A stretch of DNA of 64,000 nucleotides, from the NCBI RefSeq assembly GCF_003668995.1, contig NZ_CP033068.1, positions 1,612,001 through 1,676,000 on the forward strand. Reading direction: 5' to 3'. The stretch comes from Flavobacterium sp. 140616W15. GTDB lineage: Bacteria; Bacteroidota; Bacteroidia; Flavobacteriales; Flavobacteriaceae. Position 1 is the stretch's first letter. The number at the start of each line of letters is the position of its first letter. The position numbers and the translations under genes were made by a program. Positions 25,524 through 33,758 of the stretch are shown piece after piece. The notes beneath the pieces were generated by a model that had not been told where the DNA came from, did not search any database, and saw only the letters and a list, made by a program, of their open reading frames with translations.

Positions 25524-26345
25524 TTACATTTTAGCATTATTAAAATAATTTTCAAATAATACTAACTGATTAGATAATGCTTTACTCCAGTATTCTGTGT
25601 CATGTGCTCCTGGAGATTCAATATAAAGATGTACTATTTTTTCGTTTATTAGGAGTTTATGAAAATCTCTGTTCATAGCTATCATTTGAGCATCTTCGGT
25701 ACCGCAATCGAATATATAAAACTGATTTGACGCTTTCATCTGTTTCGTTTTATCAAATGTTAGGTATTGCTTTGGTAAATTTTTAAACTCACCTAAAACT
25801 TTATCCACCTGATAATTGTGGAAGCTTTCTCCAAATCGATTAAAATCCAATGCACCACAGGTGCTACCTACTATTGAAAAAGTATTTTGATATGCAATTC
25901 CGATATTTGTTGCGCCATATCCACCCATACTCCATCCTAAGATTCCTCTAGATTTTCTATTTTGTGTCGTTGGATAATTAGCATCGATATAATCAACTAA
26001 TTCTTTTCCAATAAAGGTTTGATATTGAGAAGTTTTATCAACAGGACTATCTACATACCAACTATTAAAATTGCCATTGGGCAATACATAAATAGTTTTA
26101 TATTTTTGAGATTTGGTTACAAGATCTGGGATATCTTGCTTGTAGGTTCTATCCGGATTGCCGCTATAACCATGGAGTATATAAATGGTTTTGTATTTTT
26201 CACCATTTACAAATTTTGGAGTAATAATTACAGTTTCTATTTCCTTGTTCATCTTTTTGCTATATACATTCTTATGAATGATTTTTTGAGCAGAAATTGA
26301 TAACGATAATGCAAGTAATGCAACTGTAGTAAGTAATGTTTTCAT
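25524..26345 (-). CDS. Secreted esterase, esterase-D/feruloyl-esterase-like
   Basis: The 273-residue protein has a signal peptide (LLTTVALLALSLSISAQ) and an alpha/beta-hydrolase fold of the 'putative esterase' family. The nucleophile elbow is GILGWSMGGYGA (Gly-x-Ser-x-Gly), the oxyanion region is IYILHGYSGN, an acid is likely within FDCGTEDAQM, and the catalytic His is in PGAHDTEYWS. Relatives hydrolyse acyl esters of sugars, feruloyl esters or S-formylglutathione; a secreted form argues against the last. The gene is monocistronic. The substrate is not deducible. The start agrees with the signal peptide, and about 220 gene-free bases lie upstream. Confidence 0.83.
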   Translation of the reverse strand: MKTLLTTVALLALSLSISAQKIIHKNVYSKKMNKEIETVIITPKFVNGEKYKTIYILHGYSGNPDRTYKQDIPDLVTKSQKYKTIYVLPNGNFNSWYVDSPVDKTSQYQTFIGKELVDYIDANYPTTQNRKSRGILGWSMGGYGATNIGIAYQNTFSIVGSTCGALDFNRFGESFHNYQVDKVLGEFKNLPKQYLTFDKTKQMKASNQFYIFDCGTEDAQMIAMNRDFHKLLINEKIVHLYIESPGAHDTEYWSKALSNQLVLFENYFNNAKM

Positions 26346-26567
26346 TTTTTTAGTTTTTATTTACATGGCAAAAGTCAGGTATATAAAAAGCAAAAATGTT
26401 TACATATGTTGAGGAATTAAAAATTTATTTCTTTACGTATACAGTCCAATTAAGTGTTCATATTCCTAATAGTAAATTGTACAAAAGAATTCTGAACTTG
26501 GCTGTAGAGAAAATTGGGTAATAATGAGGAATTAACTAAATAAAAATTCTAATAGAGCACAAACGAT

Positions 26568-27428
26568 TTAATGCTTTGCTTTAGGTCCAAAAGGACAACG
26601 CTTTATTAAATAGTTAATTGTAGCATGATAAGCATCAAATCCAGTTCCGAAAGAATTTCTTGATTCTGAATATAAATTTGCTCCTTTATCATTAAAAATA
26701 TTCAGATTAATTTTAGTTTCATAATTAATCATTGTAGTGGCATTATTAGAGTTGTATGCAGAACCAGATGATTTGGTTGTTTCTTTTCTGCCCTCCTTAT
26801 TTTGGGTTTCTTTGTCGTTGTAACTTGTAACACCACTTCCGTAAGAAGAGGTTCCTTTATTAGTTACATTAGCAATTCCATACACTACATTTTCAACTCC
26901 TAGCAATGTAGCCATCTCTTTTGGACTTATGGATTTCAAATTAGCAAGTGAGATATTATTCTTTGCTAAAAGGCTATTTGTTGTAATAGGATCCTGCAAT
27001 TCCAATCCGTTGGTGTTTTCTTTTATAGAAAGATAACTATCTGCTTGTAATTGCTCCGCCATTGCATTGGCATTTAGAGAAGTATCATTAGATATAAATT
27101 CAAAAGGCAATATGGCTATTTTTCCTTTTCTGCCTGTTGATGTAACTCCCGAAGATACAACTTCAGTATTTGTACCTTTATTTATTACTTCTGTTCTGCC
27201 ACTTGCAAATACAATTTCATTTATTTCAGATTTTTTAAACTCATATTCAAGAGTTTCCCCTTTGTAGGCAAATTTAATAGCATCCTCTTTTACCGAAATA
27301 ACTTTTCCTTCTCTTTTTTCTCCATTGAGCATGACAACAGTATCAACTTTATCTTGAGCAAATACTGTTATCACATTGCAAAAAAGAATTACAAAAAAGA
27401 TAATATTCTTTAAAATATTTTTTTTCAT
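26568..27428 (-). CDS. Secreted protein with CsgG-like domain
   Basis: The 286-residue protein has a signal peptide (IIFFVILFCNVITVFAQ) and a short N-terminal beta domain with VVMLNGEKREGKVISVKED, a pattern common in Bacteroidetes periplasmic proteins. It then has a segment beginning KGKIAILPFEFISND and a region with LLGVENVVYGIANVTNKG that resemble the CsgG/GNA1162-like fold. A Ser/Thr/Asn-rich low-complexity insert follows (STKSSGSAYNSNNA region). The assignment is by pattern and moderate. It is not in an obvious operon; function unknown. A run of T in the plus strand marks the A-rich leader before the ATG. Confidence 0.65.
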   Translation of the reverse strand: MKKNILKNIIFFVILFCNVITVFAQDKVDTVVMLNGEKREGKVISVKEDAIKFAYKGETLEYEFKKSEINEIVFASGRTEVINKGTNTEVVSSGVTSTGRKGKIAILPFEFISNDTSLNANAMAEQLQADSYLSIKENTNGLELQDPITTNSLLAKNNISLANLKSISPKEMATLLGVENVVYGIANVTNKGTSSYGSGVTSYNDKETQNKEGRKETTKSSGSAYNSNNATTMINYETKINLNIFNDKGANLYSESRNSFGTGFDAYHATINYLIKRCPFGPKAKH

Positions 27429-27658
27429 TTTTTTTAAAATTAAAATTTAAGAACTAAACTCAATTTAAAAACATCTTACATAGTTTCTAAGCAACACAAT
27501 AGCCATGTATACAAATGCTTAAAAAATAGTAGCTGTAGATAAATTGATAGCATAAAAATAAATATTTTTTATTTTAAATCCTATATAAAAATTGCTTTAA
27601 TGACAGACAAATACAAGCTTTATCTACTTATCATCAGAAGTATTTTTTTCTTTTTTAT

Positions 27659-28672
27659 TTAAAATTTAATAGCAATTTTACCAATTGTTTTTCCAGATTC
27701 CAGGAGTTGGTGTGCTTTTTTTAAATTATCTGCTGTAAAACCAGATAGCGTTTCATTTAAGGTTGTTTTGAGTGTCCCATTATCTAATAAATCAGCAATT
27801 TTATTGAGAATAATATGTTGCTCATGCATGTCTTCAGTTTGAAACATAGAACGTGTATACATTAGTTCCCATGAAAACGAAGCGCTTTTGTTTTTTAGTT
27901 TATTTAAAGCTATTGGATCACTGCTACCAGTAATTGAGGCAATATGTCCTTGAGGTTTAATGAGTTCTACCATAATATCCCAATAAGAATTTGTATCTAC
28001 AAAATCGAGAATAAAATCAACATATTGGAATCCTAATTCTCTAACCGAAGAAATTAAGTCCTTATGATTAACCACATGATCGGCTCCTTGTTTTTTACAC
28101 CAATCAATAGTTTCTGGGCGGGAAGCAGTAGCGATAACAGTTAAACCTGCTATTTTTTTAGCTAACTGAATCGCAATAGAACCTACTCCACCAGCCCCAC
28201 CAATTATTAAGACTGTTTTGCCTTTGTCTTTTTCAGGATTAATACGAATGCGGTCAAAAAGTATTTCCCAAGCTGTCAAACCAGTTAACGGTATAACGGC
28301 AGCTTCTGTGTTAGTAAGTGCTTTAGGTTTACTGCCTACAATACGCTCATCTATAATTTGATACTCTGCATTACTACCTTGTTTGGTAATATCTCCAGCA
28401 TAATATACTTCGTCTCCTACTTTAAATAAGTTTACCCTTTCGCCAACAGCTTCAACTACACCTACAGCATCCCAACCAATAATTTTTGGAGATTCTAAAA
28501 CAGTATTTACAGCACTGTTTTGGCGAATTTTAAAATCGACAGGATTTACAGATATGGCATTAATTTTTACCAATAAATCATTTGCTTCAGGTATTGGTTT
28601 AACAGCTTCAAATTCAATAAAACTATCTTGCACTGTTAGTGGTAATGAGGTTTTAAATCCTATTGCTTTCAT
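27659..28672 (-). CDS. Zinc-less MDR oxidoreductase (quinone reductase-like)
   Basis: The 337-residue cytoplasmic protein is a medium-chain dehydrogenase/reductase of the 'zinc-binding alcohol dehydrogenase family' annotation type. It has the GroES-like N-terminal domain (NPVDFKIRQ, GWDAVGVVEAVGERV, VGDEVYYAGD) and a Rossmann NAD(P) domain with VLIIGGAGGVGSIAIQLAKK. The Cys/His zinc ligands of alcohol dehydrogenases are absent, so quinone or enone reduction with NADPH is expected. It is the last gene of the AraC-linked minus-strand cluster and starts 12 bases after the deacetylase gene. Confidence 0.85.
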   Translation of the reverse strand: MKAIGFKTSLPLTVQDSFIEFEAVKPIPEANDLLVKINAISVNPVDFKIRQNSAVNTVLESPKIIGWDAVGVVEAVGERVNLFKVGDEVYYAGDITKQGSNAEYQIIDERIVGSKPKALTNTEAAVIPLTGLTAWEILFDRIRINPEKDKGKTVLIIGGAGGVGSIAIQLAKKIAGLTVIATASRPETIDWCKKQGADHVVNHKDLISSVRELGFQYVDFILDFVDTNSYWDIMVELIKPQGHIASITGSSDPIALNKLKNKSASFSWELMYTRSMFQTEDMHEQHIILNKIADLLDNGTLKTTLNETLSGFTADNLKKAHQLLESGKTIGKIAIKF

Positions 28673-28684
28673 CTTTTTATAGTA

Positions 28685-29635
28685 TTATTTATTATATTTT
28701 TCTTCAGCATTATCAATGGGTGTTTTGGGATCATTTTGAACCATTTTGGCAATGTCATCTTTTCTCATAAATACAACTCCCTTTTTGTTTTTTGCATATT
28801 TAATAAAGCTATCCATAGCATTAACCATTGCAGGTGTTCCGCCTATTCTGTCATGAAAACTAATAGACATCATTCTTCGTTTAGCTACACCTTCTACATA
28901 AAGTTGATCAAACTCCATTTTTAATTGTACGAGGAACTGATCAGGGCTCCAATGTTTCCCTTCTACATTTACAATATCATTATTGCGCAATGTGTATGGC
29001 ATTACTACAAAATTTTTACCATTTACTTTGGTGATAAATGGTTCATCTCGACTTAAATCATCAATATGATACAAAAAGCCAAGCTCTTGCAATACTTTTA
29101 GCGTATTAGGACTTCTACGTAACCAGTTTGCATTATATCCAACTCCCCTTTTACCTGTAATAGCTGCAACGGTATCAATTCCTTTTTTTACAAATGCCAG
29201 TTCATCTGCATAATTCATATTCCATTGATTATTCCAGGACATTCCGTGAGCAGCAATTTCATGACCGCCTTCAGCAATAGCTTTAGTGATTTCAGGATAT
29301 TTTACAGCAGCCTCTCCTACTACGTGCGAAGTAACTTTAATATTGTATTTCTTCCACAGATCTAACATTCTGTATATACCTTCATTTGCTCCATATCGAA
29401 ACCAACTTTCTGCAGGCAAATCAGGCTGCCCTTTTGGTAATGGGTTTCCTGAAAAAGGACTTTCGGCGCCTTCAGGCTGGCCTCCTGTCTCAAATTGCAT
29501 AGATACAGAAATTACTAGTTGTGCGCCATTTGGCCAATTTTTAGCATTAGTCTCTTTTTTAACTTGTGCATTAGATAATAAAAATAACATCGTAAAAGTT
29601 AATGTTACTATTGTTTTAAAATAAGTTGAAATCAT
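28685..29635 (-). CDS. Secreted polysaccharide deacetylase (NodB-like)
   Basis: The 316-residue protein has a signal peptide (TIVTLTFTMLFLLSNAQ) and a NodB-homology/PuuE-like deacetylase domain. Visible parts are RYGANEGIYRMLDLWKKYNI, KVTSHVVGEAAVKYPE, GGHEIAAHGMSWNNQW and MMSISFHDRIGG. The first metal-binding Asp of chitin deacetylases is not in its usual place; the form resembles the allantoinase-like PuuE subgroup, which changes the active site, so the substrate may not be a polysaccharide. It is part of the cluster regulated from the AraC side and lies 12 bases before the oxidoreductase. Confidence 0.8.
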   Translation of the reverse strand: MISTYFKTIVTLTFTMLFLLSNAQVKKETNAKNWPNGAQLVISVSMQFETGGQPEGAESPFSGNPLPKGQPDLPAESWFRYGANEGIYRMLDLWKKYNIKVTSHVVGEAAVKYPEITKAIAEGGHEIAAHGMSWNNQWNMNYADELAFVKKGIDTVAAITGKRGVGYNANWLRRSPNTLKVLQELGFLYHIDDLSRDEPFITKVNGKNFVVMPYTLRNNDIVNVEGKHWSPDQFLVQLKMEFDQLYVEGVAKRRMMSISFHDRIGGTPAMVNAMDSFIKYAKNKKGVVFMRKDDIAKMVQNDPKTPIDNAEEKYNK

Positions 29636-29768
29636 ATTTTATAGGTTTAAATTTTAGACAAAGTTAGCGCAGTTCAATGCCTGTATCTTTGTAAGAAGTC
29701 ATTGAATAGTTGTAAATTTCGATTAGATTAAATCACTCGAAATAGGTCAATAAAATAAATGTTTTTTT

Positions 29769-30125
29769 CTACCCAAACAAGGCAGTCCCGCTGTTCATTC
29801 TCTCTAATAATCCCATGCAAAGTGAACATGTAAATAACGTAATTGCTATTGCCATAAGTCCAAAAATTAATAGCAATTTTCGAACAGACACTCTTGCTAA
29901 ATTCTGCTCTTCATCTTTTGAAATATATTGGTAGATATTTTTAAAATTTTTATAGACAATAATTCCTGTAAGACCAATGCCAAAAAAAATTATTGCTGTT
30001 ATAACTGTCAAAACATAAAAACGGAATTGATTACTATGGATAAAAATATCACTAAGTGTAATTAAACTCAATATAAACATAGCTGCTACAGCTGTATAAA
30101 CAGAAATTTTGAAGAATGTAAACAT
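29769..30125 (-). CDS. Small three-helix membrane protein
   Basis: The 118-residue protein has three clear membrane helices (YTAVAAMFILSLITLSDIFI, FYVLTVITAIIFFGIGLTGI, LLLIFGLMAIAITLFTCSL) separated by short loops, one of them charged (YISKDEEQNLARVSVRK). No family is recognised. It sits in the middle of the AraC-linked cluster, 37 bases after the cupin-MRJP gene and 133 before the deacetylase. It may belong to the same transcript, but a separate promoter before the deacetylase cannot be excluded. Confidence 0.6.
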   Translation of the reverse strand: MFTFFKISVYTAVAAMFILSLITLSDIFIHSNQFRFYVLTVITAIIFFGIGLTGIIVYKNFKNIYQYISKDEEQNLARVSVRKLLLIFGLMAIAITLFTCSLCMGLLERMNSGTALFG

Positions 30126-30162
30126 AGCTTTCTTTAAGTATTAATTGATTAAAATAATCTAT

Positions 30163-31587
30163 TTACTGCTTAAAACGATAAATATAATAAGGCGGTTTGC
30201 CTTCATCCTTAGCTCCTGTAAATGCAGGAGAACTATCAAGTTGATTTACCGAAATGTACAACCAGCCATCAGGACCTTGATAAACATTATCAGGCCATAA
30301 TAACTTATCATTATCTCGTATGATATTGGTTAATTTGCCTGTTGCATCCAATTTTGTAATTGCATGCTCCTGCAAGTTAGTAAAATAATGATTTCCATTT
30401 GCATCTGTAATTGCTCCATCACTAAATGGTTTATTTCCTACTTTTATAATTGAGCTTCCAATTATACTATGGCTCTTTCCTTCTCTTAATAATTTTGCAG
30501 GTACTTTGTACCATGAATTACCATTCATTGCTCCAAAAAATATAGTTTCTCTATCACTAGAAAGCGTAATCGGATCAATAGCTACACGAGCTGGTTTTCC
30601 GCCAAAATATGCTATTTTACCTTTAATAATCATGTTTTTATCTTCAGCTTGCAATGAAGTATGATCACTAAACCTGCGTGCTTTTTTTGTTTTTAAATTC
30701 AATACAATAATTCCTGGATTAGCAATATCAGCCAAATAAGCAAAATTATTCTTTTCATCTATAGCTACATCCTGAGTAAATGTGCCTTTTGGAGCTACGG
30801 ACGAAGGCAATTCAATTTTTTGAATTACTTTATTTTTATTGATATCAAAAGCCCAAAGCCTTGTTTTTCCTAATTCCAGTCCCATATCAATAACCCATAA
30901 TTGATTGTTTTTATCAAAAATTAAGCCCAGCATAGCATCAAATTGAGCATCATTGGCCTTTGCTCCATTTTTTTGATAAATATTTGAAGGATATGGAATT
31001 GCTTTCCCGTTTATAATTTCTACCAATTGTATTTTTTGACTTCCTAATGGATGTATTGTTGCAAAAACACGACCTTCAGCCGATACAGCAACATCACCAG
31101 GACGTACATCCATCGCAGCTACTACTTCAAGATTGTTATTCGTTTTATTTGTATCACCAAAGTAACTAGCGGTACCATCTATCCAATCTTTACGTGGAGG
31201 AGCAAAAAAATCAATATCAAGTGTTCCATCTTCTAGACATTCAAACTGATGCGGTATATTGCCCGGAATTATAAGTACTTCTCCAGCTTTAACAATATAA
31301 TCTTTGCCTTGCATAGTTACTTTTACACTGCCTTTTATTATGTAAGATGTTTGTTCGTTAGGATGTTGGTGTAGTGGTACTTTTGCACCTTTATCCATCT
31401 TAAACAAGGCTAACATTCCTTGTTCACCATATACATATTTGCGTTGCAATTTATTTCCCAATTGCTCCCATCCCAAGTCATCAAACTTAATATGTTGTAT
31501 TTCTTTGAGATTTTGTGCTGTTGTTGTGTTTGTATGTGAAGTCATTACAACAACTACTAGTAGTATTGCTAATTTTAATTTTATCAT
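30163..31587 (-). CDS. Secreted cupin fused to a major-royal-jelly/yellow-type propeller
   Basis: The 474-residue protein has a signal peptide (LAILLVVVVMTSHTNTTTAQ), a cupin domain at about 45-125 (KVPLHQHPNEQTSYIIKGSV with the metal-binding His residues, then AGEVLIIPGNIPHQFE) and a C-terminal MRJP/yellow propeller at about 150-470. The latter is supported by NQLWVIDMGLELGKTRLWAFD, KGTFTQDVAIDEKNN, VARIDPIT-like ARVAIDPITLSSD and GAMNGNSWYKVPAKLL. Each domain alone is common; the secreted fusion is less usual. Yellow-type proteins bind or isomerise small metabolites. Its gene starts 19 bases after the acetolactate-decarboxylase gene, so the products likely act on the same extracellular metabolite (inference). 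Confidence 0.8.
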   Translation of the reverse strand: MIKLKLAILLVVVVMTSHTNTTTAQNLKEIQHIKFDDLGWEQLGNKLQRKYVYGEQGMLALFKMDKGAKVPLHQHPNEQTSYIIKGSVKVTMQGKDYIVKAGEVLIIPGNIPHQFECLEDGTLDIDFFAPPRKDWIDGTASYFGDTNKTNNNLEVVAAMDVRPGDVAVSAEGRVFATIHPLGSQKIQLVEIINGKAIPYPSNIYQKNGAKANDAQFDAMLGLIFDKNNQLWVIDMGLELGKTRLWAFDINKNKVIQKIELPSSVAPKGTFTQDVAIDEKNNFAYLADIANPGIIVLNLKTKKARRFSDHTSLQAEDKNMIIKGKIAYFGGKPARVAIDPITLSSDRETIFFGAMNGNSWYKVPAKLLREGKSHSIIGSSIIKVGNKPFSDGAITDANGNHYFTNLQEHAITKLDATGKLTNIIRDNDKLLWPDNVYQGPDGWLYISVNQLDSSPAFTGAKDEGKPPYYIYRFKQ

Positions 31588-31606
31588 TTTATATTTATTT
31601 AAGTAT

Positions 31607-32386
31607 TTAATAAGAGCTTTTTATATCGCTTTGTTGTGGCCAGGGTTTATCAAAGGTTTTGTTTCTCTTTGGTAAAATAATTTCATAACCCGATTTTTCA
31701 TCAATGCTTATTTTAATTTTGGCAGAAGATAATTCTCCTACAACTAAATGTCCTCCAAACGTTCTATCATCAGATAAAAAATGGAAATGGAAAGGCGATA
31801 AATCTATAGCTGCAAATGATGGAGGATTATAGAAGCCGATCATCGTTCCCGAAATTCTTTCCCTTTTATAAAGAGGTCTCGTTTTCATTAATTCTGCTAA
31901 ACCAGTAGTATTTTTATCATCAAGTTTTTCAGCGCCTCCTACTGTAATTGATTCAAAAGTGCATTCAATGCGTACTGCATAAGGTTTATTTGCAGATGGA
32001 AGTTTACTTATTATTTCCTGCTGAAGCAATTCGATAGTCTTACTACCGGTAATTTCATAAGATATATCAGCTTTAAAGAATGCGACAGAAGCAAAAGGTA
32101 CCATTCGCTCCGATTCAGCTTTAGTAACTTGTCCATTAGGAGCTATTCGATAAAAAATACCATCAAGTGCAATCATTTCACCATCTAAATAATTATAAGT
32201 ACCTAGTCCAAAGTTACCTTTGCTTGCCAGTGTTTTTATAGTAAGATCACCTGTATAGACCCCATTACGCATAGCATCCATTATAGAATAATGAAAAATC
32301 GGTTTATCATCCTGAACTTGTGCATTTATAGTTAGAAAGCTGGTGATAGAAATAAAGAAACTAAATATTGTTATTTTTTTTGTCAT
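31607..32386 (-). CDS. budA: Secreted alpha-acetolactate decarboxylase
   Basis: From the ATG at 32386 the protein is 259 residues, with a signal peptide (ITIFSFFISITSFLTINAQ). A longer frame to 32515 only adds residues that overlap the divergent promoter, so it is rejected. The body is an acetolactate decarboxylase: FHYSIMDAMRNGVYTGDLTI, GNFGLGTYNYLDGEMIALDG, RIECTFESITVGGAE, and FHFHFLSDDRTFGGH, which supplies the three His ligands of the catalytic zinc. The enzyme turns acetolactate into acetoin. Most forms are cytoplasmic; a few Gram-positive ones are exported, and export here suggests another 2-hydroxy-3-oxo acid substrate or a periplasmic role. Confidence 0.87.
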   Translation of the reverse strand: MTKKITIFSFFISITSFLTINAQVQDDKPIFHYSIMDAMRNGVYTGDLTIKTLASKGNFGLGTYNYLDGEMIALDGIFYRIAPNGQVTKAESERMVPFASVAFFKADISYEITGSKTIELLQQEIISKLPSANKPYAVRIECTFESITVGGAEKLDDKNTTGLAELMKTRPLYKRERISGTMIGFYNPPSFAAIDLSPFHFHFLSDDRTFGGHLVVGELSSAKIKISIDEKSGYEIILPKRNKTFDKPWPQQSDIKSSY

Positions 32387-32429
32387 TGTTTTATTTATTA
32401 TCCTGTTTATAAAGAACAGATTATAAAAA

Positions 32430-32437
32430 CAAAGATA
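32430..32437 (-). promoter_or_regulatory. Possible -7 element of the budA-led cluster
   Basis: The minus strand reads TATCTTTG, a perfect TAnnTTTG, 44 bases before the budA-like start in the 115-base divergent gap. The plus strand has TATTTTTG at about 32475-32482 on the regulator side. No clear -33 TTTG lies at the right distance for either. Confidence 0.35.
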
Positions 32438-32501
32438 TTTTTTAACAACTAAGTTATGTTGTATGTTTTCATTGTATTTTTGTACAAATTTATTATCCAT
32501 T

Positions 32502-33347
32502 ATGAAACGTTTCACCAGTTACCATTCTTTAAATGTATTTCGATTGCAACTTGACAAATGGGAGTTCCCAATACATAAACACAATTTTTATGAATTCATT
32601 TTTATAGAAAAAGGAAGTGGTAATCATATTTTAAACGACACGCTATTTAATTATAAAGAAGGAGATGCTTTTTTATTAAGACCAGAAGATGCTCATTCAT
32701 TTGAAATAGAAGAAAATACTAGTTTTATCTTTATAAAATTCACAGAACAGCTTTTTATAGAAAAACTTGAAGGTGGTAAAACTGCCAAATGGATGGAAAT
32801 AATAAAGATTCTACTCCAAAATCCATCTGCAGTAGATGGAACTTTAATAACAGATGAAGAAGATAAAAAACACATTAATAACTTATTACAGATATTATTA
32901 TTTGAGTTTACTAAAACTTGTGCTTACAGTCGAGAAGTTGTATTAGAACTTTTTGGCGCAGTAATGATGATGGTGGCAAGAAGTCATTCGACATCTAAAC
33001 ATGGTGATCAATGCCCAAGTAATACAGAACTTGACAAACTAAATCAAATCTTAGGTTATACCCGCTTACATGCATTGGACGCCGAAAAAATGCGCATTGA
33101 AAACATTGCAGAGTTATTTTCAATGTCTCCTAACTACATTAGCATTTATGTAAAAAAACACAGTGGTGTTTCTATTCAACAGCACATTATTCAAACCAAA
33201 CTAAAAGCTGCTGATCAATTACTTAAAAATGGCCGTCATAATATAAATGAAATTGCTGCTAAATTAGGTTTTACAGATGCAAGTCATTTTAATAAAATAT
33301 ATAAAAAATATAAAAAAGTGAGTCCAACTGGATTTATGAAGCCATGA
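32502..33347 (+). CDS. AraC-family regulator with cupin sensor domain
   Basis: The 281-residue regulator has an N-terminal cupin sensor (WEFPIHKHNFYEFIFIEKGS, GDAFLLRPEDAHSFE) and a C-terminal AraC double helix-turn-helix (IENIAELFSMSPNYISIYVK, then INEIAAKLGFTDASHFNKIY and KKVSPTGF). The preferred start is the ATG at 32502 (MKRFTSYHSLN); an upstream ATG at 32463 adds 13 hydrophobic residues and lies over the promoter. It is divergent from the five-gene budA cluster and is very likely its regulator, with a small molecule as effector. A terminator follows at 33415. Confidence 0.88.
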   Translation: MKRFTSYHSLNVFRLQLDKWEFPIHKHNFYEFIFIEKGSGNHILNDTLFNYKEGDAFLLRPEDAHSFEIEENTSFIFIKFTEQLFIEKLEGGKTAKWMEIIKILLQNPSAVDGTLITDEEDKKHINNLLQILLFEFTKTCAYSREVVLELFGAVMMMVARSHSTSKHGDQCPSNTELDKLNQILGYTRLHALDAEKMRIENIAELFSMSPNYISIYVKKHSGVSIQQHIIQTKLKAADQLLKNGRHNINEIAAKLGFTDASHFNKIYKKYKKVSPTGFMKP

Positions 33348-33414
33348 TAGAAAAGACTTCCGTTTTCTTTATAAAGCAAAACACATAATTCCTCCCCTAC
33401 TACAATCTCTAATT

Positions 33415-33448
33415 TAAGAAACTCCTTTTTTTAAGTTTCTTATTTTTT
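33415..33448 (+). terminator. Terminator after the AraC gene
   Basis: TAAGAAACT and AGTTTCTTA form a 9-bp stem followed by T7. The remaining gap up to 33758 is AT-rich, with TAACTTTG at 33720-33727 as a possible -7 element for the protease gene and an AACCCCAAA leader just before its ATG. Confidence 0.65.
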
Positions 33449-33758
33449 TATGTTTTCTCTTTTCAATAGAATTTACTCTATTTAAAGCTTGCAATGATTT
33501 TTAAACAAATAAATACGAAAACACTCTTTTTATAACAAATAATCAATAGTTTCAGGTTGTCTGACATTTCATTTTGTTTACAAACTTGTAATCATAATTA
33601 AATTTAATTCATTTAATTGTGATTTAAAAAACACTTACTATAATTTTAAAGTTAATTTATTGGATTATTTAATATCAAAATAAAATAAAATAGTATAATC
33701 TTATTTTCAGCTATACAGATAACTTTGGTGACATTATTAACAAACCCCAAAAAAAATT

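Noticed and set aside
32387-32515. Upstream extension of the acetolactate decarboxylase to 32515
   Set aside because: It would place residues before the signal peptide and overlap the start of the divergent AraC gene; the ATG at 32386 fits the signal peptide exactly.
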